This document shows positions 49,634 through 59,271 of a stretch of 64,000 bases of DNA, one piece after another (within the stretch, counting starts at the first letter, position 1; every line of letters begins with the position of its first letter). Below the pieces are notes generated by a model. That model did not search any database. It had not been told where the DNA came from and was given only the letters and a program-made list of their open reading frames with translations. The position numbers were made by a program, and so were the translations under genes. Source of the DNA: a virus; the IMG/VR virus record IMGVR_UViG_3300035682_000032, positions 1 through 64,000 of that record. One strand, 5' to 3'.

Positions 49634-52600
49634 ATGACCACACAATACACACCAACGCTGAAATTGGCGCTCCCCGTCACCGGCGAACTCTCTGGTACAT
49701 GGGGTGACGTTGTTAACGACAACATCACTTCGATGATTGAGCAAGCCATTGCCGGTCTTGTAACGATCAACACTTGGACTGGTAACGCCCACACGCTGAC
49801 CACAGCCAACGGTACGACTTCAGAGTCACGTTGTGCCATGCTCGTTGCAGCTACTGGTGGTGGCGCTCCAACTGCCGCTGCTGAAATCATTTGCCCTGCC
49901 GCAGCCAAGCTCTACGTGTTGCAAAACAACACGTCCTACGCTGTTACCCTGAAGACCTCTGCTGGTACAGGTGTGGCAGTCGCTGCTGGCAATACCGCAT
50001 TCTTGTTCTGTGACGGCACAAACGTCAATTCATGCGTGACAACCATCGTTGATGGCAACATCACTGGTAATCTGACTGTGGGTGGTAACGCCACAATCAA
50101 CGGCAACACCACACTGGGTAACGCGACAAGCGACACCATCACAGCCACTGCACGGTTTAACACCGACCTGTTGCCCTCGACTGACAATGCTCGTGATCTG
50201 GGCGCTGCTGCAAACGCATGGAAAGACCTGTACATCGACGGCACTGCAACGATGGCTCTGGTGGCCATCTCTGGTGGCACGATCAACGGTGTGTCGATTG
50301 GTGCAACAACTGCGGCCACGCTCATCAACGTAGACAACCTGCGTCTTGATGGCAACACCCTGTCTTCAACCGACACCAACGGCAACGTGGTGATCGCACC
50401 CAACGGTACAGGCGACGTTCAACTGGACGCTGACACAGTGCGTGTTGGTGATTCTGCTGCCGCAGCCACCCTGACATCTAATGGTGCAGGCGCTCTCACG
50501 GTGACCACCGGTGGCGCTGCTGACCTCACACTGTCTACCAACTCAGGCACAACCTCTGGTACTGTCGTGATTGCCAACGGCGTGAACGGCAACATTACTC
50601 TGACTCCTGACGGTACAGGCGATGTGATATTGTCTGCTGACCGCGTGCAGATCGGTGACTCAAACACTGACGCTACGTTGACCACCAACGGTACAGGTAG
50701 CTTGAACTTGACGACCAACAACGGTTCAAACTCAGGCACGATTCAGATTGCTCAAGGCGTCAATGGCAACATCACGCTGACTCCCAATGGCACAGGTTCT
50801 GTGTCCGTACCAAAACTTGTTTGGAGCAATGGCACTGCGACTCGCGTTCCTTACCTGACTACCGGCGGTCAGTTTATTGACGACGCTGACCTGACGTTTG
50901 ACGGTACGACTTTGAGTGTGGGTGGTTTATCAAACCCCGGCCTGAGCACGTTGGTCAAGACATTGACACTTGGCAACACCAGCTTCAGCGGCACTGCTGT
51001 GTTTGCGCCCGCAACCCCCGCTAAGTTGTATATCGGTACTGGCACGGTGACGGATACAACCTCTGCTGCAAGTGCAACAAACGCAACAGGGGCAGTCAGT
51101 TCTTTGGCTATTACGCCAATTGCTGCGACTAACGCTTCGGTTACTTACACCAACGCATCGACCTTGTACATTGCAGGCGCTCCAAGCGCTGGCACAAACG
51201 TCACGATCACCAACCCATACTCACTATATGTGGCTGCTGGTGCGGCGTACTTTGGAGGTGCTGTTACTTACGGCGCTGGCCTGACCCTTGGCGGCAATTT
51301 GCTGTTTAGTCCAGACGGCACATACGACATTGGCACAACAGGTGGTAATCGTCCTCGCAACATATACCTTCAGGGTTTGACTACTGGCCGTGTAGCTTTT
51401 GTATCAACAAGCGGCTTGTTGGTTGACTCAGCTAACCTTTTGTACGCAGGGGCTGACTTGACCGTTTATGGCCTAAATGTTGGTCGTGGTGGTGGCGCTG
51501 TGTCTACCAATACTGCTTTTGGTGTTAGTGCTTTATCAAGTAACCTTACTGGTACGGACACGACTGCTGTTGGTTATAGAGCATATCGTTATGGCACAGG
51601 CGTAAACAATGCGGCATTTGGCAGCAATGCGTTAGGCGCAGGGATTGTTACAGGCTCGGAAAATACTGCAATAGGACGAGCCTCTCTTCTTTTACATACA
51701 ACAGGAAACAACAACACTGCCGTTGGTTCTTTAACGCTGGCCGCCAACACCACAGGCGGCAACAATATTGCAGTTGGCGTAGAAGCCCTTTACCTCAACA
51801 CCACAGCATCAAGCAACGTGGCAGTAGGTTATCGTTCATTGTATGTAAATACAACTGGAGCGCAAAACGTAGCGGTTGGTCAGCAAGCCCTACGAGACAA
51901 TACCACTGCATCTGGCAATGTGGCAGTAGGTTATCAAGCGGCTATTAGCAACACGACTGGCGACATCGTTGCTTTTGGAAATAACGCCGCAAGATCATCA
52001 ACTACTGCCGCATACAACAGCGCTTTTGGCAATCAGGCGCTTTATAACAACACAGCGGGCGGGAATACTGCTCTTGGTTCAGTTGTTTTATACGCCAATA
52101 CAACTGGTGTTGAAAACGTAGGTGTGGGTGGAAGTCTTCTTACCAGCCCTGCTTTGCGTAATAACACCACAGGGTCATACAACGTAGCCGTAGGCGCTGG
52201 TTCGTTAGCCTCCAACACCACCGGAAGTTACAGCGTTGCAGTTGGTTATCAGGCGCTTCTTTCTAATACTACGGGACGAAATGTTGCCGTTGGCACGCAA
52301 GCACTCAATACAAACACAACTGGAACAGCAAATACGGGAGTGGGTGATTCATCGCTTGCATACAATACAACAGGCTCAAACAATACTGCTTTAGGGTATT
52401 TGGCTCTTGCTTTAAACACCACAGCATCAGGCAACACCGCAGTTGGTTATCAGGCGGCTTACTCAAACACCACTGGAACTAACAATAATGCATTTGGCAA
52501 CCAAGCACTAAAATCAAACACAACGGGTGAAGGTAATACAGCACTTGCTGGGTCTGCGTTATTTGCAAATACAACTGGAAACTTCAACATTGCAATTGGA

Positions 52601-53629
52601 CAGTCTTCTTTAGGCGCTAACACAACGGGCGCGGGCAATCTGTCTATTGGCTATGCGGCAATGAACGCCAGCACTACAGGTAGCCGAAATGTTGCAGTTG
52701 GTTCATTTGACGGTAGCACACTTCCTGCGCTGTACTACAACACAACCGGTGCAAGTAACATTGCAATTGGTGTTGGCGCTCTTAGAAACAATACTACGGC
52801 AAATTTGAATGTTGCAGTTGGCGACCTTGCCCTTGGCGGTAACACCACGGGTACTACTAACGTAGCTGTTGGCGGGTCGGCTCTTACAACCAGTTCCACT
52901 GCAAGTAACAACGTAGCTGTTGGGTATCAAGCAGGTCTTCTTACTACAACTGGTTACTCAAACGTATTTGTAGGTCGAACCACCGGATACAACACTACGA
53001 CGGGGTATGACAACACGTTTATTGGTCAAGGTGCTGGGTACTCTGTAACGACAGGATATTTGAACACGTTTGTCGGCTCAAATAGTGCCTTTTATTCCAG
53101 TGGTCAAAACATAACCACAGGCGCTAAAAACTCAATCCTTGGCAACTTCAACGGTAACCAAGGGGGCCTCGACATTCGCACTGCAAACAGTTACATGGTT
53201 ATGTCCGATGGCGATGGCTATATTGGTCAGTATTGGAGAAACGTAGGCCCCGGCAACGCAATTGACTCGCGTCCCGGTCTTGACAACCATGCCATTTCGC
53301 GCGTTGGCGAATCAGGCTCTATCAACACTGGCTCAAGCGCAGTGATCAACGTCAATGGTTACGGCGGCGATGGTTCTGGTGGTTTTATTTTGATTACAAC
53401 TGCCGCCGCAGATGGCTCTGCTGGCTACGATACAACCAATATGTGTGCGCAAACGCATGGCAATACATACAACACCTACGGCTCGCTTAGTGTTTATTCT
53501 TCAGTCAATAGCATCACCATTACAAACCCAATTGCTGGTGCAACTACCATCAGCAATAGTTCTGGTAAGACCATCAAATATCAAGCACGTTTCTTGAACT
53601 TGGGTTCTAAAGCCATCACACTCGCATAA
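49634..53629 (+). CDS. Tail fibre with YadA-head-like NTTGxxNVAVG repeats
   Basis: 1331 aa. The N-terminal part (LPVTGELSGTWGDVVNDNIT) is a known type of phage fibre anchor. Repeats of NGNITLTPDGTGDV type follow, then about thirty units of roughly 20-25 residues around ALxxNTTGxxNVAVG (about 51500-53150). These resemble the trimeric YadA-head repeat, expected to form a left-handed parallel beta-roll trimer. The C-terminal 170 residues are a distinct Gly/Asn-rich tip, likely receptor-binding. The next gene resembles a fibre assembly chaperone, supporting a role in host recognition. Confidence 0.8.
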   Translation: MTTQYTPTLKLALPVTGELSGTWGDVVNDNITSMIEQAIAGLVTINTWTGNAHTLTTANGTTSESRCAMLVAATGGGAPTAAAEIICPAAAKLYVLQNNTSYAVTLKTSAGTGVAVAAGNTAFLFCDGTNVNSCVTTIVDGNITGNLTVGGNATINGNTTLGNATSDTITATARFNTDLLPSTDNARDLGAAANAWKDLYIDGTATMALVAISGGTINGVSIGATTAATLINVDNLRLDGNTLSSTDTNGNVVIAPNGTGDVQLDADTVRVGDSAAAATLTSNGAGALTVTTGGAADLTLSTNSGTTSGTVVIANGVNGNITLTPDGTGDVILSADRVQIGDSNTDATLTTNGTGSLNLTTNNGSNSGTIQIAQGVNGNITLTPNGTGSVSVPKLVWSNGTATRVPYLTTGGQFIDDADLTFDGTTLSVGGLSNPGLSTLVKTLTLGNTSFSGTAVFAPATPAKLYIGTGTVTDTTSAASATNATGAVSSLAITPIAATNASVTYTNASTLYIAGAPSAGTNVTITNPYSLYVAAGAAYFGGAVTYGAGLTLGGNLLFSPDGTYDIGTTGGNRPRNIYLQGLTTGRVAFVSTSGLLVDSANLLYAGADLTVYGLNVGRGGGAVSTNTAFGVSALSSNLTGTDTTAVGYRAYRYGTGVNNAAFGSNALGAGIVTGSENTAIGRASLLLHTTGNNNTAVGSLTLAANTTGGNNIAVGVEALYLNTTASSNVAVGYRSLYVNTTGAQNVAVGQQALRDNTTASGNVAVGYQAAISNTTGDIVAFGNNAARSSTTAAYNSAFGNQALYNNTAGGNTALGSVVLYANTTGVENVGVGGSLLTSPALRNNTTGSYNVAVGAGSLASNTTGSYSVAVGYQALLSNTTGRNVAVGTQALNTNTTGTANTGVGDSSLAYNTTGSNNTALGYLALALNTTASGNTAVGYQAAYSNTTGTNNNAFGNQALKSNTTGEGNTALAGSALFANTTGNFNIAIGQSSLGANTTGAGNLSIGYAAMNASTTGSRNVAVGSFDGSTLPALYYNTTGASNIAIGVGALRNNTTANLNVAVGDLALGGNTTGTTNVAVGGSALTTSSTASNNVAVGYQAGLLTTTGYSNVFVGRTTGYNTTTGYDNTFIGQGAGYSVTTGYLNTFVGSNSAFYSSGQNITTGAKNSILGNFNGNQGGLDIRTANSYMVMSDGDGYIGQYWRNVGPGNAIDSRPGLDNHAISRVGESGSINTGSSAVINVNGYGGDGSGGFILITTAAADGSAGYDTTNMCAQTHGNTYNTYGSLSVYSSVNSITITNPIAGATTISNSSGKTIKYQARFLNLGSKAITLA

Positions 53630-53638
53630 GGAAAAACA

Positions 53639-54073
53639 ATGTCTGCAAAAATCTCAATGATGCTGTCTTTACTGCCGCAATTTCAAAACTTTTCTAAGTG
53701 TGAAGTGGATGGCACGCCGTCAAATGAGCAAGAGTTTTTGGCCTCTGTTCGCATTTACAAACGAAACCCAGAAGGAGCCTCTGTTCCAGTTGCCTCCTCT
53801 GAGTGGGGCTTTACTTATGCTGAATTTTTGGCGCAAGAGCCTGTTTTGCAAACTTATGCAATGACTGAGTTGCGTAAAAAACGTGATGCGTTGTTGGTTG
53901 AGTCTGACTCTGTGACAATGAAGTGCATGTCTCGTGGCATGCCTATCCCAGACGAGTGGAAAGCATACCAAGAAGCCTTGCGAGACCTCCCTGCCAACAG
54001 CACGCCAGATTACGACGCCACGGGCGTTTTAACTGGCATTAACTGGCCTACCGCCCCCACAACTAAACCTTAA
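53639..54073 (+). CDS. Tail fibre assembly chaperone-like protein
   Basis: 144 aa. The C-terminal half has ELRKKRDALLVESDSVTMKC, then WKAYQEALRDLPANSTPDYD and GINWPTAP. That is the RD-x-LL...YRQALRDLP...WP pattern of tail fibre assembly proteins. It follows the fibre gene by 9 bases. It would help fold or attach the fibre and may not be in the particle. Confidence 0.7.
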   Translation: MSAKISMMLSLLPQFQNFSKCEVDGTPSNEQEFLASVRIYKRNPEGASVPVASSEWGFTYAEFLAQEPVLQTYAMTELRKKRDALLVESDSVTMKCMSRGMPIPDEWKAYQEALRDLPANSTPDYDATGVLTGINWPTAPTTKP

Positions 54074-54084
54074 AAGGAAACATC

Positions 54085-54408
54085 ATGACCACTTTTACAA
54101 CCAAAATCACGGCTATGTACACACTGCAACAGCCTGATCCTAACTATGTCGTTAACGCCCTCTGGGAAGTCACTGGCGTGGACGGCGCTAACACCGCATC
54201 CATCGGTGGCAACACGCAGTTCAACTCTGCTGACCAAGTAGGCACATTCATCCCTTACGATCAGTTGACAGAAGCAACCGTCATTGGTTGGATTCCTGAG
54301 TCAGCCATTACAAGCGCACAAGCCTGTGTGCAGGGTCAAATTGACAGCATGATTACACCGCCTGTCAGCCCCCAAAACACACCGCTGCCTTGGGCACCTG
54401 CGGCATAA
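54085..54408 (+). CDS. Hypothetical protein of the fibre region
   Basis: 107 aa with KITAMYTLQQPDPNYVVNAL, WEVTGVDGANTASIGGNTQF and a Pro-rich end. I recall similar short proteins after fibre genes in phages, function unknown; a second fibre accessory is possible. AAAAGGAAACATC precedes the ATG. Confidence 0.55.
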   Translation: MTTFTTKITAMYTLQQPDPNYVVNALWEVTGVDGANTASIGGNTQFNSADQVGTFIPYDQLTEATVIGWIPESAITSAQACVQGQIDSMITPPVSPQNTPLPWAPAA

Positions 54409-54412
54409 TGTT

Positions 54413-54443
54413 ATGGGGTCTCGCCGCTGCCCCATCTCAGCGG
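54413..54443 (+). other. Mutually exclusive stem-loops before the 54464 gene
   Basis: ATGGGG (54413-54418) can pair with CCCCAT (54430-54435), while CCGCT (54424-54428) can pair with AGCGG (54439-54443). The two stems overlap, so only one can form. No T-run follows. This may be chance or a small leader switch. Confidence 0.3.
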
Positions 54444-54463
54444 TTGCATAAAACGGAGTAAAT

Positions 54464-54667
54464 ATGACTGACCAAGAACTGAACGCTACGCCTATCAAAC
54501 TGGAACTGCCCCTCGGTGCGGTGAATTTTGTTTTAGGCGCATTAGCTAAAGCCCCCTACGAGCAAGTTGCTGATCTGGTGCAAGCCATCCGCGAACAAGC
54601 TATGCCACAAGTGCCGATGCCGGACGTAAGCAATGAAGTTGCACAAGCCCCCTCAGACGCTGCCTGA
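54464..54667 (+). CDS. Small protein before the lysis genes
   Basis: 67 aa: MTDQELNATPIKLELPLGAV, then a hydrophobic helix-like NFVLGALAKAPYEQVADLVQ and an acidic/Pro end. Such short proteins are frequent near phage fibre or lysis genes. It overlaps the zinc-ribbon-like gene by 35 bases in another frame. Confidence 0.6.
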   Translation: MTDQELNATPIKLELPLGAVNFVLGALAKAPYEQVADLVQAIREQAMPQVPMPDVSNEVAQAPSDAA

Positions 54668-54845
54668 TGGCACGATAGAAGCAGCCCACGAGGTGGAGGC
54701 CGTGTGTCTCCACTGTGGTTACGACTTGGATGAGGCGGAGCTTGCCGCCGACACCTGCTCTGATTGCGGCAAACCGCTGGAGTTGAAGCAGAACGTGGCC
54801 ATCCAAGTAACAACACTGCCCCCGATGTTTGGGGGCGTAATGTGA
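54633..54845 (+). CDS. Small zinc-ribbon-like protein
   Basis: 70 aa with AVCLHCGYDLDEAELAADTC and CSDCGKPLELKQN, two CxxC pairs spaced as in a DksA/TraR-type zinc finger. It is acidic rather than basic, so protein binding is as likely as nucleic acid binding. It starts inside the previous gene, 11 bases before the 54856 gene ATG at its end. Confidence 0.6.
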   Translation: MKLHKPPQTLPDGTIEAAHEVEAVCLHCGYDLDEAELAADTCSDCGKPLELKQNVAIQVTTLPPMFGGVM

Positions 54846-54855
54846 GGAATACGTC

Positions 54856-55311
54856 ATGGTTGACGTAACCAAAGCTATTGGGGCGATTGCCGCCAGTGTT
54901 GCCGCACTGGGCGGCAGTTACACGCTTGCTGATAAATTTGGTTGGTTTGATAGGGCAATCATTGAGTGGTCGCCTGAAAACTTCAAAATCGTGGCAGAAG
55001 CTGGCCAGCCAATAAACGTCACCGTTGCGCGAATTAAAAAACGTGACGACTGCTCTGTTGAGAGCTTCACACCAAGCATCCGTGATGCAGCAGGAATGGT
55101 GCATGCAGCAACCACTACTGCCAGTAAATTCAGTGGCCCAGCAGGGCCAGAGATTGACACATTCACATATCAACTTACGATGGTGCAAAAAGAAAAGATT
55201 GCCAGCGGTAAGGCAACTTTGCTGGCGACCATCAAGTACAAATGTCCAGAAGGTGAGCGCGTTGTGCAGTACCCGCGCCACCCCAATTTAAGTTTTGACC
55301 TAAAGGGTTGA
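54856..55311 (+). CDS. Membrane-anchored protein of the lysis region
   Basis: 151 aa. The N-terminal segment (IGAIAASVAALGGSYTLADK) is a hydrophobic helix or signal anchor. The rest looks like an Ig-type beta domain (ENFKIVAEAGQPINVTVARI, then GKATLLATIKYKCPEGERVV). It lies directly before the holin gene, overlapping its upstream region, so it may be an envelope protein used in lysis or superinfection control. No spanin-type lipobox or coiled coil is seen. Confidence 0.55.
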   Translation: MVDVTKAIGAIAASVAALGGSYTLADKFGWFDRAIIEWSPENFKIVAEAGQPINVTVARIKKRDDCSVESFTPSIRDAAGMVHAATTTASKFSGPAGPEIDTFTYQLTMVQKEKIASGKATLLATIKYKCPEGERVVQYPRHPNLSFDLKG

Positions 55312-55313
55312 CC

Positions 55314-55832
55314 ATGATTCCAATTGTTGCATCCCTCCTCGGCACATTGGCCCAGAATGGTCTGGGCCTTTTGTCGTCTGCTATCCAAGCTAAAGGCAAA
55401 GAGGTTGTTGAGAACGCGCTTGGTGTAAAGATTTCCGACAACCCATCTGATGCTGAAGTCAGCAAACTGCGCCAGCTTCAGTTTGACCATGAAGAACGCT
55501 TGCTTGAACTCGGTATTGAGAAAGCTCGTATCGAGCAAGAAGAACTCCAAGCATTGCTCAAGGCGCAAGCCAACCAAGAAGATAACGTCAGCAAACGCTG
55601 GCAAGCAGACATGTCTTCTGATTCGTGGATGTCAAAGAATATTCGCCCCGGCACGCTTGTCTACATCTTGACCGCCTACTTGCTTTTTGCGGGTCTAAGC
55701 GCCGCAGGTATTGAGGTTAATGAGGCTTACGTTAACCTGCTCGGTCAATGGGGCATGTTGGTCATGACTGCCTACTTTGGTGGCCGCACCGTTGAAAAGG
55801 TCATGGAAATGCGCAGAAAGGACAAAGAATGA
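55314..55832 (+). CDS. Holin, 3TM GTA-type
   Basis: 172 aa from ATG 55314. The layout matches the 3TM holin family known from gene transfer agents and phages: an N-terminal hydrophobic stretch (IPIVASLLGTLAQNGLGLLS), a central charged coiled coil (RQLQFDHEERLLELGIEKAR), then SWMSKNIRPGTLVYILTAYL and LLGQWGMLVMTAYFGGRTVE forming two further membrane helices, ending in a charged tail. It would permeabilise the inner membrane to release the endolysin, whose gene overlaps by 4 bases. Confidence 0.8.
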   Translation: MIPIVASLLGTLAQNGLGLLSSAIQAKGKEVVENALGVKISDNPSDAEVSKLRQLQFDHEERLLELGIEKARIEQEELQALLKAQANQEDNVSKRWQADMSSDSWMSKNIRPGTLVYILTAYLLFAGLSAAGIEVNEAYVNLLGQWGMLVMTAYFGGRTVEKVMEMRRKDKE

Positions 55833-56170
55833 GCCTGAGTCAAGAACAAGCTGCATTCCTACTGGATGCCTGCGCCCTCATCAAATACGCCACTGAGCAA
55901 GGATTCATGGTCACTGGGGGCGAATTAGCCCGCACACCTGAGCAACAGGCTTTGCATGTTAAGGCAGGGCGCTCCAAAACCATGAACTCTATCCACCTCA
56001 AACGCTGTGCCATCGACTTGAACTTCTTTAAGGATGGACAGATAATCTGGGACAAGGGCATCCTTGCTCCGCTCGGTGCATACTGGGAATCCCTCCACCC
56101 AAAAAACCGTTGGGGAGGCAATTTCAAGTCCTTGGTGGACTGCCCGCATTTTGAACGGAACGTGGGGTAA
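55829..56170 (+). CDS. M15-family endolysin (L,D- or D,D-peptidase)
   Basis: 113 aa. Zinc ligands of M15 peptidases are visible: SIHLKRCAIDLNFF (His and Asp of the SxHxxxxAxD motif) and the terminal WGGNFKSLVDCPHFE (His in PHFE, with WGG). The ATPEQQ-like RTPEQQALHVKAGRS region is also typical. It lacks a signal peptide, so it depends on the holin. It cleaves peptidoglycan peptide cross-links at the end of infection. The length is normal for a single-domain phage M15 endolysin. Confidence 0.85.
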   Translation: MSLSQEQAAFLLDACALIKYATEQGFMVTGGELARTPEQQALHVKAGRSKTMNSIHLKRCAIDLNFFKDGQIIWDKGILAPLGAYWESLHPKNRWGGNFKSLVDCPHFERNVG

Positions 56171-56173
56171 ATC

Positions 56174-58279
56174 GTGCCACTAAAGAAGATACTGCTCAAG
56201 CCCGGTGTGAACCGTGAAAACACGCGATACACCAACGAAGGGGGCTGGTACGAGAGCGAGAAGATTCGCTTTCGTCAAGGCACGCCTGAAAAGATCGGCG
56301 GCTGGACACGTATCTCCTCGGCAACCTTCTTAGGGGTGTGCCGTTCATTGTGGAACTGGGTGACCCTTGGCGGCATCAATCTGATTGGCGTTGGTACCAA
56401 TCTCAAGTTCTATCTTGCAGCAGGCGGTATCTACAACGACATCACCCCCTTCCGCGATCAGGTCACGCTGACCAACCCGTTTGAAACATTTGTTGGCTCG
56501 CCAGTTGTTGAGGTGACTGATGCCAATGGTGGCTATATTGACGGCGATTTTGTGACGTTTTACAACGCAACAGCCGTGGGTGGGCTGACCATCTTTGGCC
56601 AATACGAAATTACGGTCACTGGGGCCACCACATACACCATCACGGCAAGCGCAAACGCCACGTCAAGTGTGGCGGCAGGTGGCGGCACGGTCTATGCGCT
56701 GTATCAAATCAATGTTGGCCCTGCTTATGTGGTGCCGTTGGTTGGTTGGGGTGCTGGCCCTTGGGGCGCTGGCCCTTGGGGTATTGGTGAAGCATCTACG
56801 GACGCTATTCGTTTGTGGAGTCAGCAGAACTACGGCGAAGACTTGATCTTTGGCCCCCGCGAAGGCCCAATCTACTACTGGGATGCTACGTCTGGCTACA
56901 CACCAATCACGTTCTCTGCAACCGTGGCCAACCCCACAGTGATCACTGCCGCTGCTGAATACGCTAACGGTACACCACTTCGCTTTGCACCTGACTCTGG
57001 GTCTACTATGCCGGTGGGCATTCTTCCCGGCGAGATGTATTACGTACGCAATGCCGCAGGTTCTTCGTTCAATATCTCACTGACTCCCTCGGGGGCGCTC
57101 ATCCAAGTTACTGTTGCCGCTGTGGGTGTATGCCGTATCCTGTCAAACGGATATAAGTTGGCTGACTTTGGAAGTGCCACGGACGTGCCAATCGAGCAGA
57201 ACTATTTGTTGGTGTCTGACATCAGCCGGTTTGTGTTTGCGTTTGGTTGCAACGATTACGGCTCCTCTGTGGTTGACCCGATGTTGATTCGCTGGTCTGA
57301 CCAAGAAGACCCGTTCAACTGGACACCCGCATCGACCAACCAAGCGGGTTTCTTGCGCTTGTCTCGTGGCTCTGAAATCGTCACGGCTACCCAGTCACGG
57401 CAAGAAGTTTTGGTGTGGACAGATGCCGCACTGTATTCACTCCAGTACGTGGGTGCACCGATTGTCTGGGGTGCGCAGCTTGTGGGTGAGAACATCTCCA
57501 TCGTGGGTCAAAACGCCGTGTCGTACGCCACGGGCGTGGCTTATTGGATGGGCAAAGACAAGTTTTATAAATACGATGGTCGCACGCAGACATTGAACTG
57601 CGACTTGCGCCGCTACGTCTTTGAAGACATCAACACCTCGCAGTACGCGCAGGTGTGCTCAGGCACCAACGAAGGCTTTAATGAAATCTGGTGGTTCTAT
57701 TGCTCCGCAAACTCTATCGACATTGACAAGTATGTGGTCTACAACTACTTGGAAAACGTGTGGTACTACGGCAATATGGCACGCACCGCATGGCTGGACT
57801 CTGGCCTGCGTGACTACCCACTGGCTGCAACGTATTACAACAACATCGTGAATCATGAAGACGGGTTGGACGACAACGCTACAGCCACTACATTGCCGAT
57901 TGTGGCTTCTATTATCTCGGCGCAGTTTGACTTGGATGATGGCCACAACTTCATGTTTGTATGGCGCGTCTTGCCTGACGTTACGTTTGAAGGCTCTACG
58001 GCGGCTTCGCCCAGCGCTACGATGTACCTGTTGCCATTGAAGAACTCTGGCTCTGGGTACTCGGTTAATTCAGCAACGGATGCTGACCACTCTGTGGCCA
58101 ACCAGAGTTTTGCATCCATCACACGGATTGCCACGCTGCCCATTGAAGAATTTACGGGGCAGATTTTTACTCGGGTGCGTGGTCGCCAGATGTCCATCAA
58201 GTTTGAGTCCACCGAGTTGGGCGTGAACTGGCAGTTGGGTGCACCTCGTATTGACATGCGCTCGGATGGCCGTCGATGA
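56174..58279 (+). CDS. Tail stabilisation protein, P22 gp10-like
   Basis: 701 aa, GTG start. The N-terminus (LLKPGVNRENTRYTNEGGWY, then FRQGTPEKIGGW) matches the start of the gp10/packaged DNA stabilisation family of P22-like phages. The body is beta-rich, with LRLSRGSEIVTATQSRQEVL and WTDAALYSLQYVG (propeller-like repeats). A WGAGPWGAGPWG repeat lies near residue 195. It would form the tail hub below the connector. It overlaps the next gene by 4 bases (ATGA). Confidence 0.8.
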   Translation: MPLKKILLKPGVNRENTRYTNEGGWYESEKIRFRQGTPEKIGGWTRISSATFLGVCRSLWNWVTLGGINLIGVGTNLKFYLAAGGIYNDITPFRDQVTLTNPFETFVGSPVVEVTDANGGYIDGDFVTFYNATAVGGLTIFGQYEITVTGATTYTITASANATSSVAAGGGTVYALYQINVGPAYVVPLVGWGAGPWGAGPWGIGEASTDAIRLWSQQNYGEDLIFGPREGPIYYWDATSGYTPITFSATVANPTVITAAAEYANGTPLRFAPDSGSTMPVGILPGEMYYVRNAAGSSFNISLTPSGALIQVTVAAVGVCRILSNGYKLADFGSATDVPIEQNYLLVSDISRFVFAFGCNDYGSSVVDPMLIRWSDQEDPFNWTPASTNQAGFLRLSRGSEIVTATQSRQEVLVWTDAALYSLQYVGAPIVWGAQLVGENISIVGQNAVSYATGVAYWMGKDKFYKYDGRTQTLNCDLRRYVFEDINTSQYAQVCSGTNEGFNEIWWFYCSANSIDIDKYVVYNYLENVWYYGNMARTAWLDSGLRDYPLAATYYNNIVNHEDGLDDNATATTLPIVASIISAQFDLDDGHNFMFVWRVLPDVTFEGSTAASPSATMYLLPLKNSGSGYSVNSATDADHSVANQSFASITRIATLPIEEFTGQIFTRVRGRQMSIKFESTELGVNWQLGAPRIDMRSDGRR

Positions 58280-58905
58280 TTGTCACCTCTGAGTTTGAAC
58301 TTCAACGCATCTCGCCGCCTGCACTGCCGCAAGCGCCGGAGGATTACCAGCGCCAGTATCAAGATCAGTTGAACAGCGTCTTGCGGTTGTACTTCACCCG
58401 CTTGCAAAGTATCGTGGGGCAACTGGAAACACTATCAGTTCCGTACGGAGCTTTTTCCAGCGACCAAGATCAAACTGCTGTGGTGAACACTGCTACGTTG
58501 ATGACGCTGAACACCACGGATTTTGCAAATGGCGTATCAATCAGTTCTTCCAAAATCACGGTGGCCACGGCAGGGGTATACAACTTGCAATTTAGTGCCC
58601 AGTTTCAAAATACGGATACTGCTTTCCAAGATGTGTACATCTGGCTTCGTCAAAACGGTGTAGACATTCCCGGATCAACAGGCTTTGTTTCTATTCCAAA
58701 CAGACACGCTGGTACGGATGGGCACGCAATCGTTGGATGGAACTATTTTCTAAATATGGCGGCAAATGACTACGTTGAGATTTATTGGTCTGTGCCTAAC
58801 GTTGCTGTAACCATCCAGCATCTTGCCGCTTCTGGCACGCCAACTAAACCATCGACCCAATCGGTTGTTGCTACGATGTCTTTTGTTTCTACGATTCCGC
58901 CGTAA
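58276..58905 (+). CDS. Tail protein with C1q/TNF-like jelly roll
   Basis: 209 aa. A helical N-terminus (APEDYQRQYQDQLNSVLRLY, then FTRLQSIVGQLE) likely trimerises. The C-terminal domain (VATAGVYNLQFSAQFQNTDT, WLRQNGVDIPGSTGFVS, GWNYFLNMAANDYVEIYWSV) is a typical C1q-like phage jelly roll. Possible needle tip or short spike; translationally coupled to the gp10-like gene. The following gap (58906-58989) holds a TACTAT -10-like element at 58958 but no well-spaced -35. Confidence 0.65.
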   Translation: MIVTSEFELQRISPPALPQAPEDYQRQYQDQLNSVLRLYFTRLQSIVGQLETLSVPYGAFSSDQDQTAVVNTATLMTLNTTDFANGVSISSSKITVATAGVYNLQFSAQFQNTDTAFQDVYIWLRQNGVDIPGSTGFVSIPNRHAGTDGHAIVGWNYFLNMAANDYVEIYWSVPNVAVTIQHLAASGTPTKPSTQSVVATMSFVSTIPP

Positions 58906-58989
58906 TACCGTGTAACAACGCACCGCTTGACGTTGATTCGTACCTCGCCGTGAGAGATACTATGCGTCCCTCTTTACAAAGGTGCGAAC

Positions 58990-59271
58990 ATGAACGAACT
59001 TGAACTCTTTAACCGGTTAGCGCGTCACGTCCGACCCGCTTTTACCGCCTACGTACCCATCGAAACGATGGACATCCCCTTCCCTGAAACGGGTCTGGAC
59101 AGCATGGATGGGCTGATGATGCTCATCTACTTGGAAGACATCTACGGTCTGGACGACGAGATAGCCAAGCATTTCACATTTACCACCCCCGCTGAACTGA
59201 TGGCGCAGGTGCACCAACACAAAACCCAAGAACCCGAATCGGTCGATGCCGCGATGGAGTTGGCCAAATGA
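58990..59271 (+). CDS. Acyl carrier protein
   Basis: 93 aa, slightly longer than the typical 75-80. The phosphopantetheine site is clear: ETGLDSMDGLMMLIYLEDIY with Ser38 as the attachment residue, followed by acidic helix III (GLDDEIAKHFTFTTPAELMA). Host AcpS would add the prosthetic group. It carries acyl chains for the ketoacyl synthase, whose ATG overlaps its stop by 4 bases. The expected partner genes (malonyl transferase, reductases) are absent, so the pair must draw on host enzymes. Its lies between tail genes and an ejection-type gene, outside the early block, so it is probably expressed late. Confidence 0.85.
   Translation: MNELELFNRLARHVRPAFTAYVPIETMDIPFPETGLDSMDGLMMLIYLEDIYGLDDEIAKHFTFTTPAELMAQVHQHKTQEPESVDAAMELAK

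Noticed and set aside
58927-58963. Possible promoter TTGACG ... TACTAT before the ACP gene
   Set aside because: The spacer would be 25 bases, too long for a sigma-70 promoter. The -10-like part is noted only in the neighbouring gene entry.
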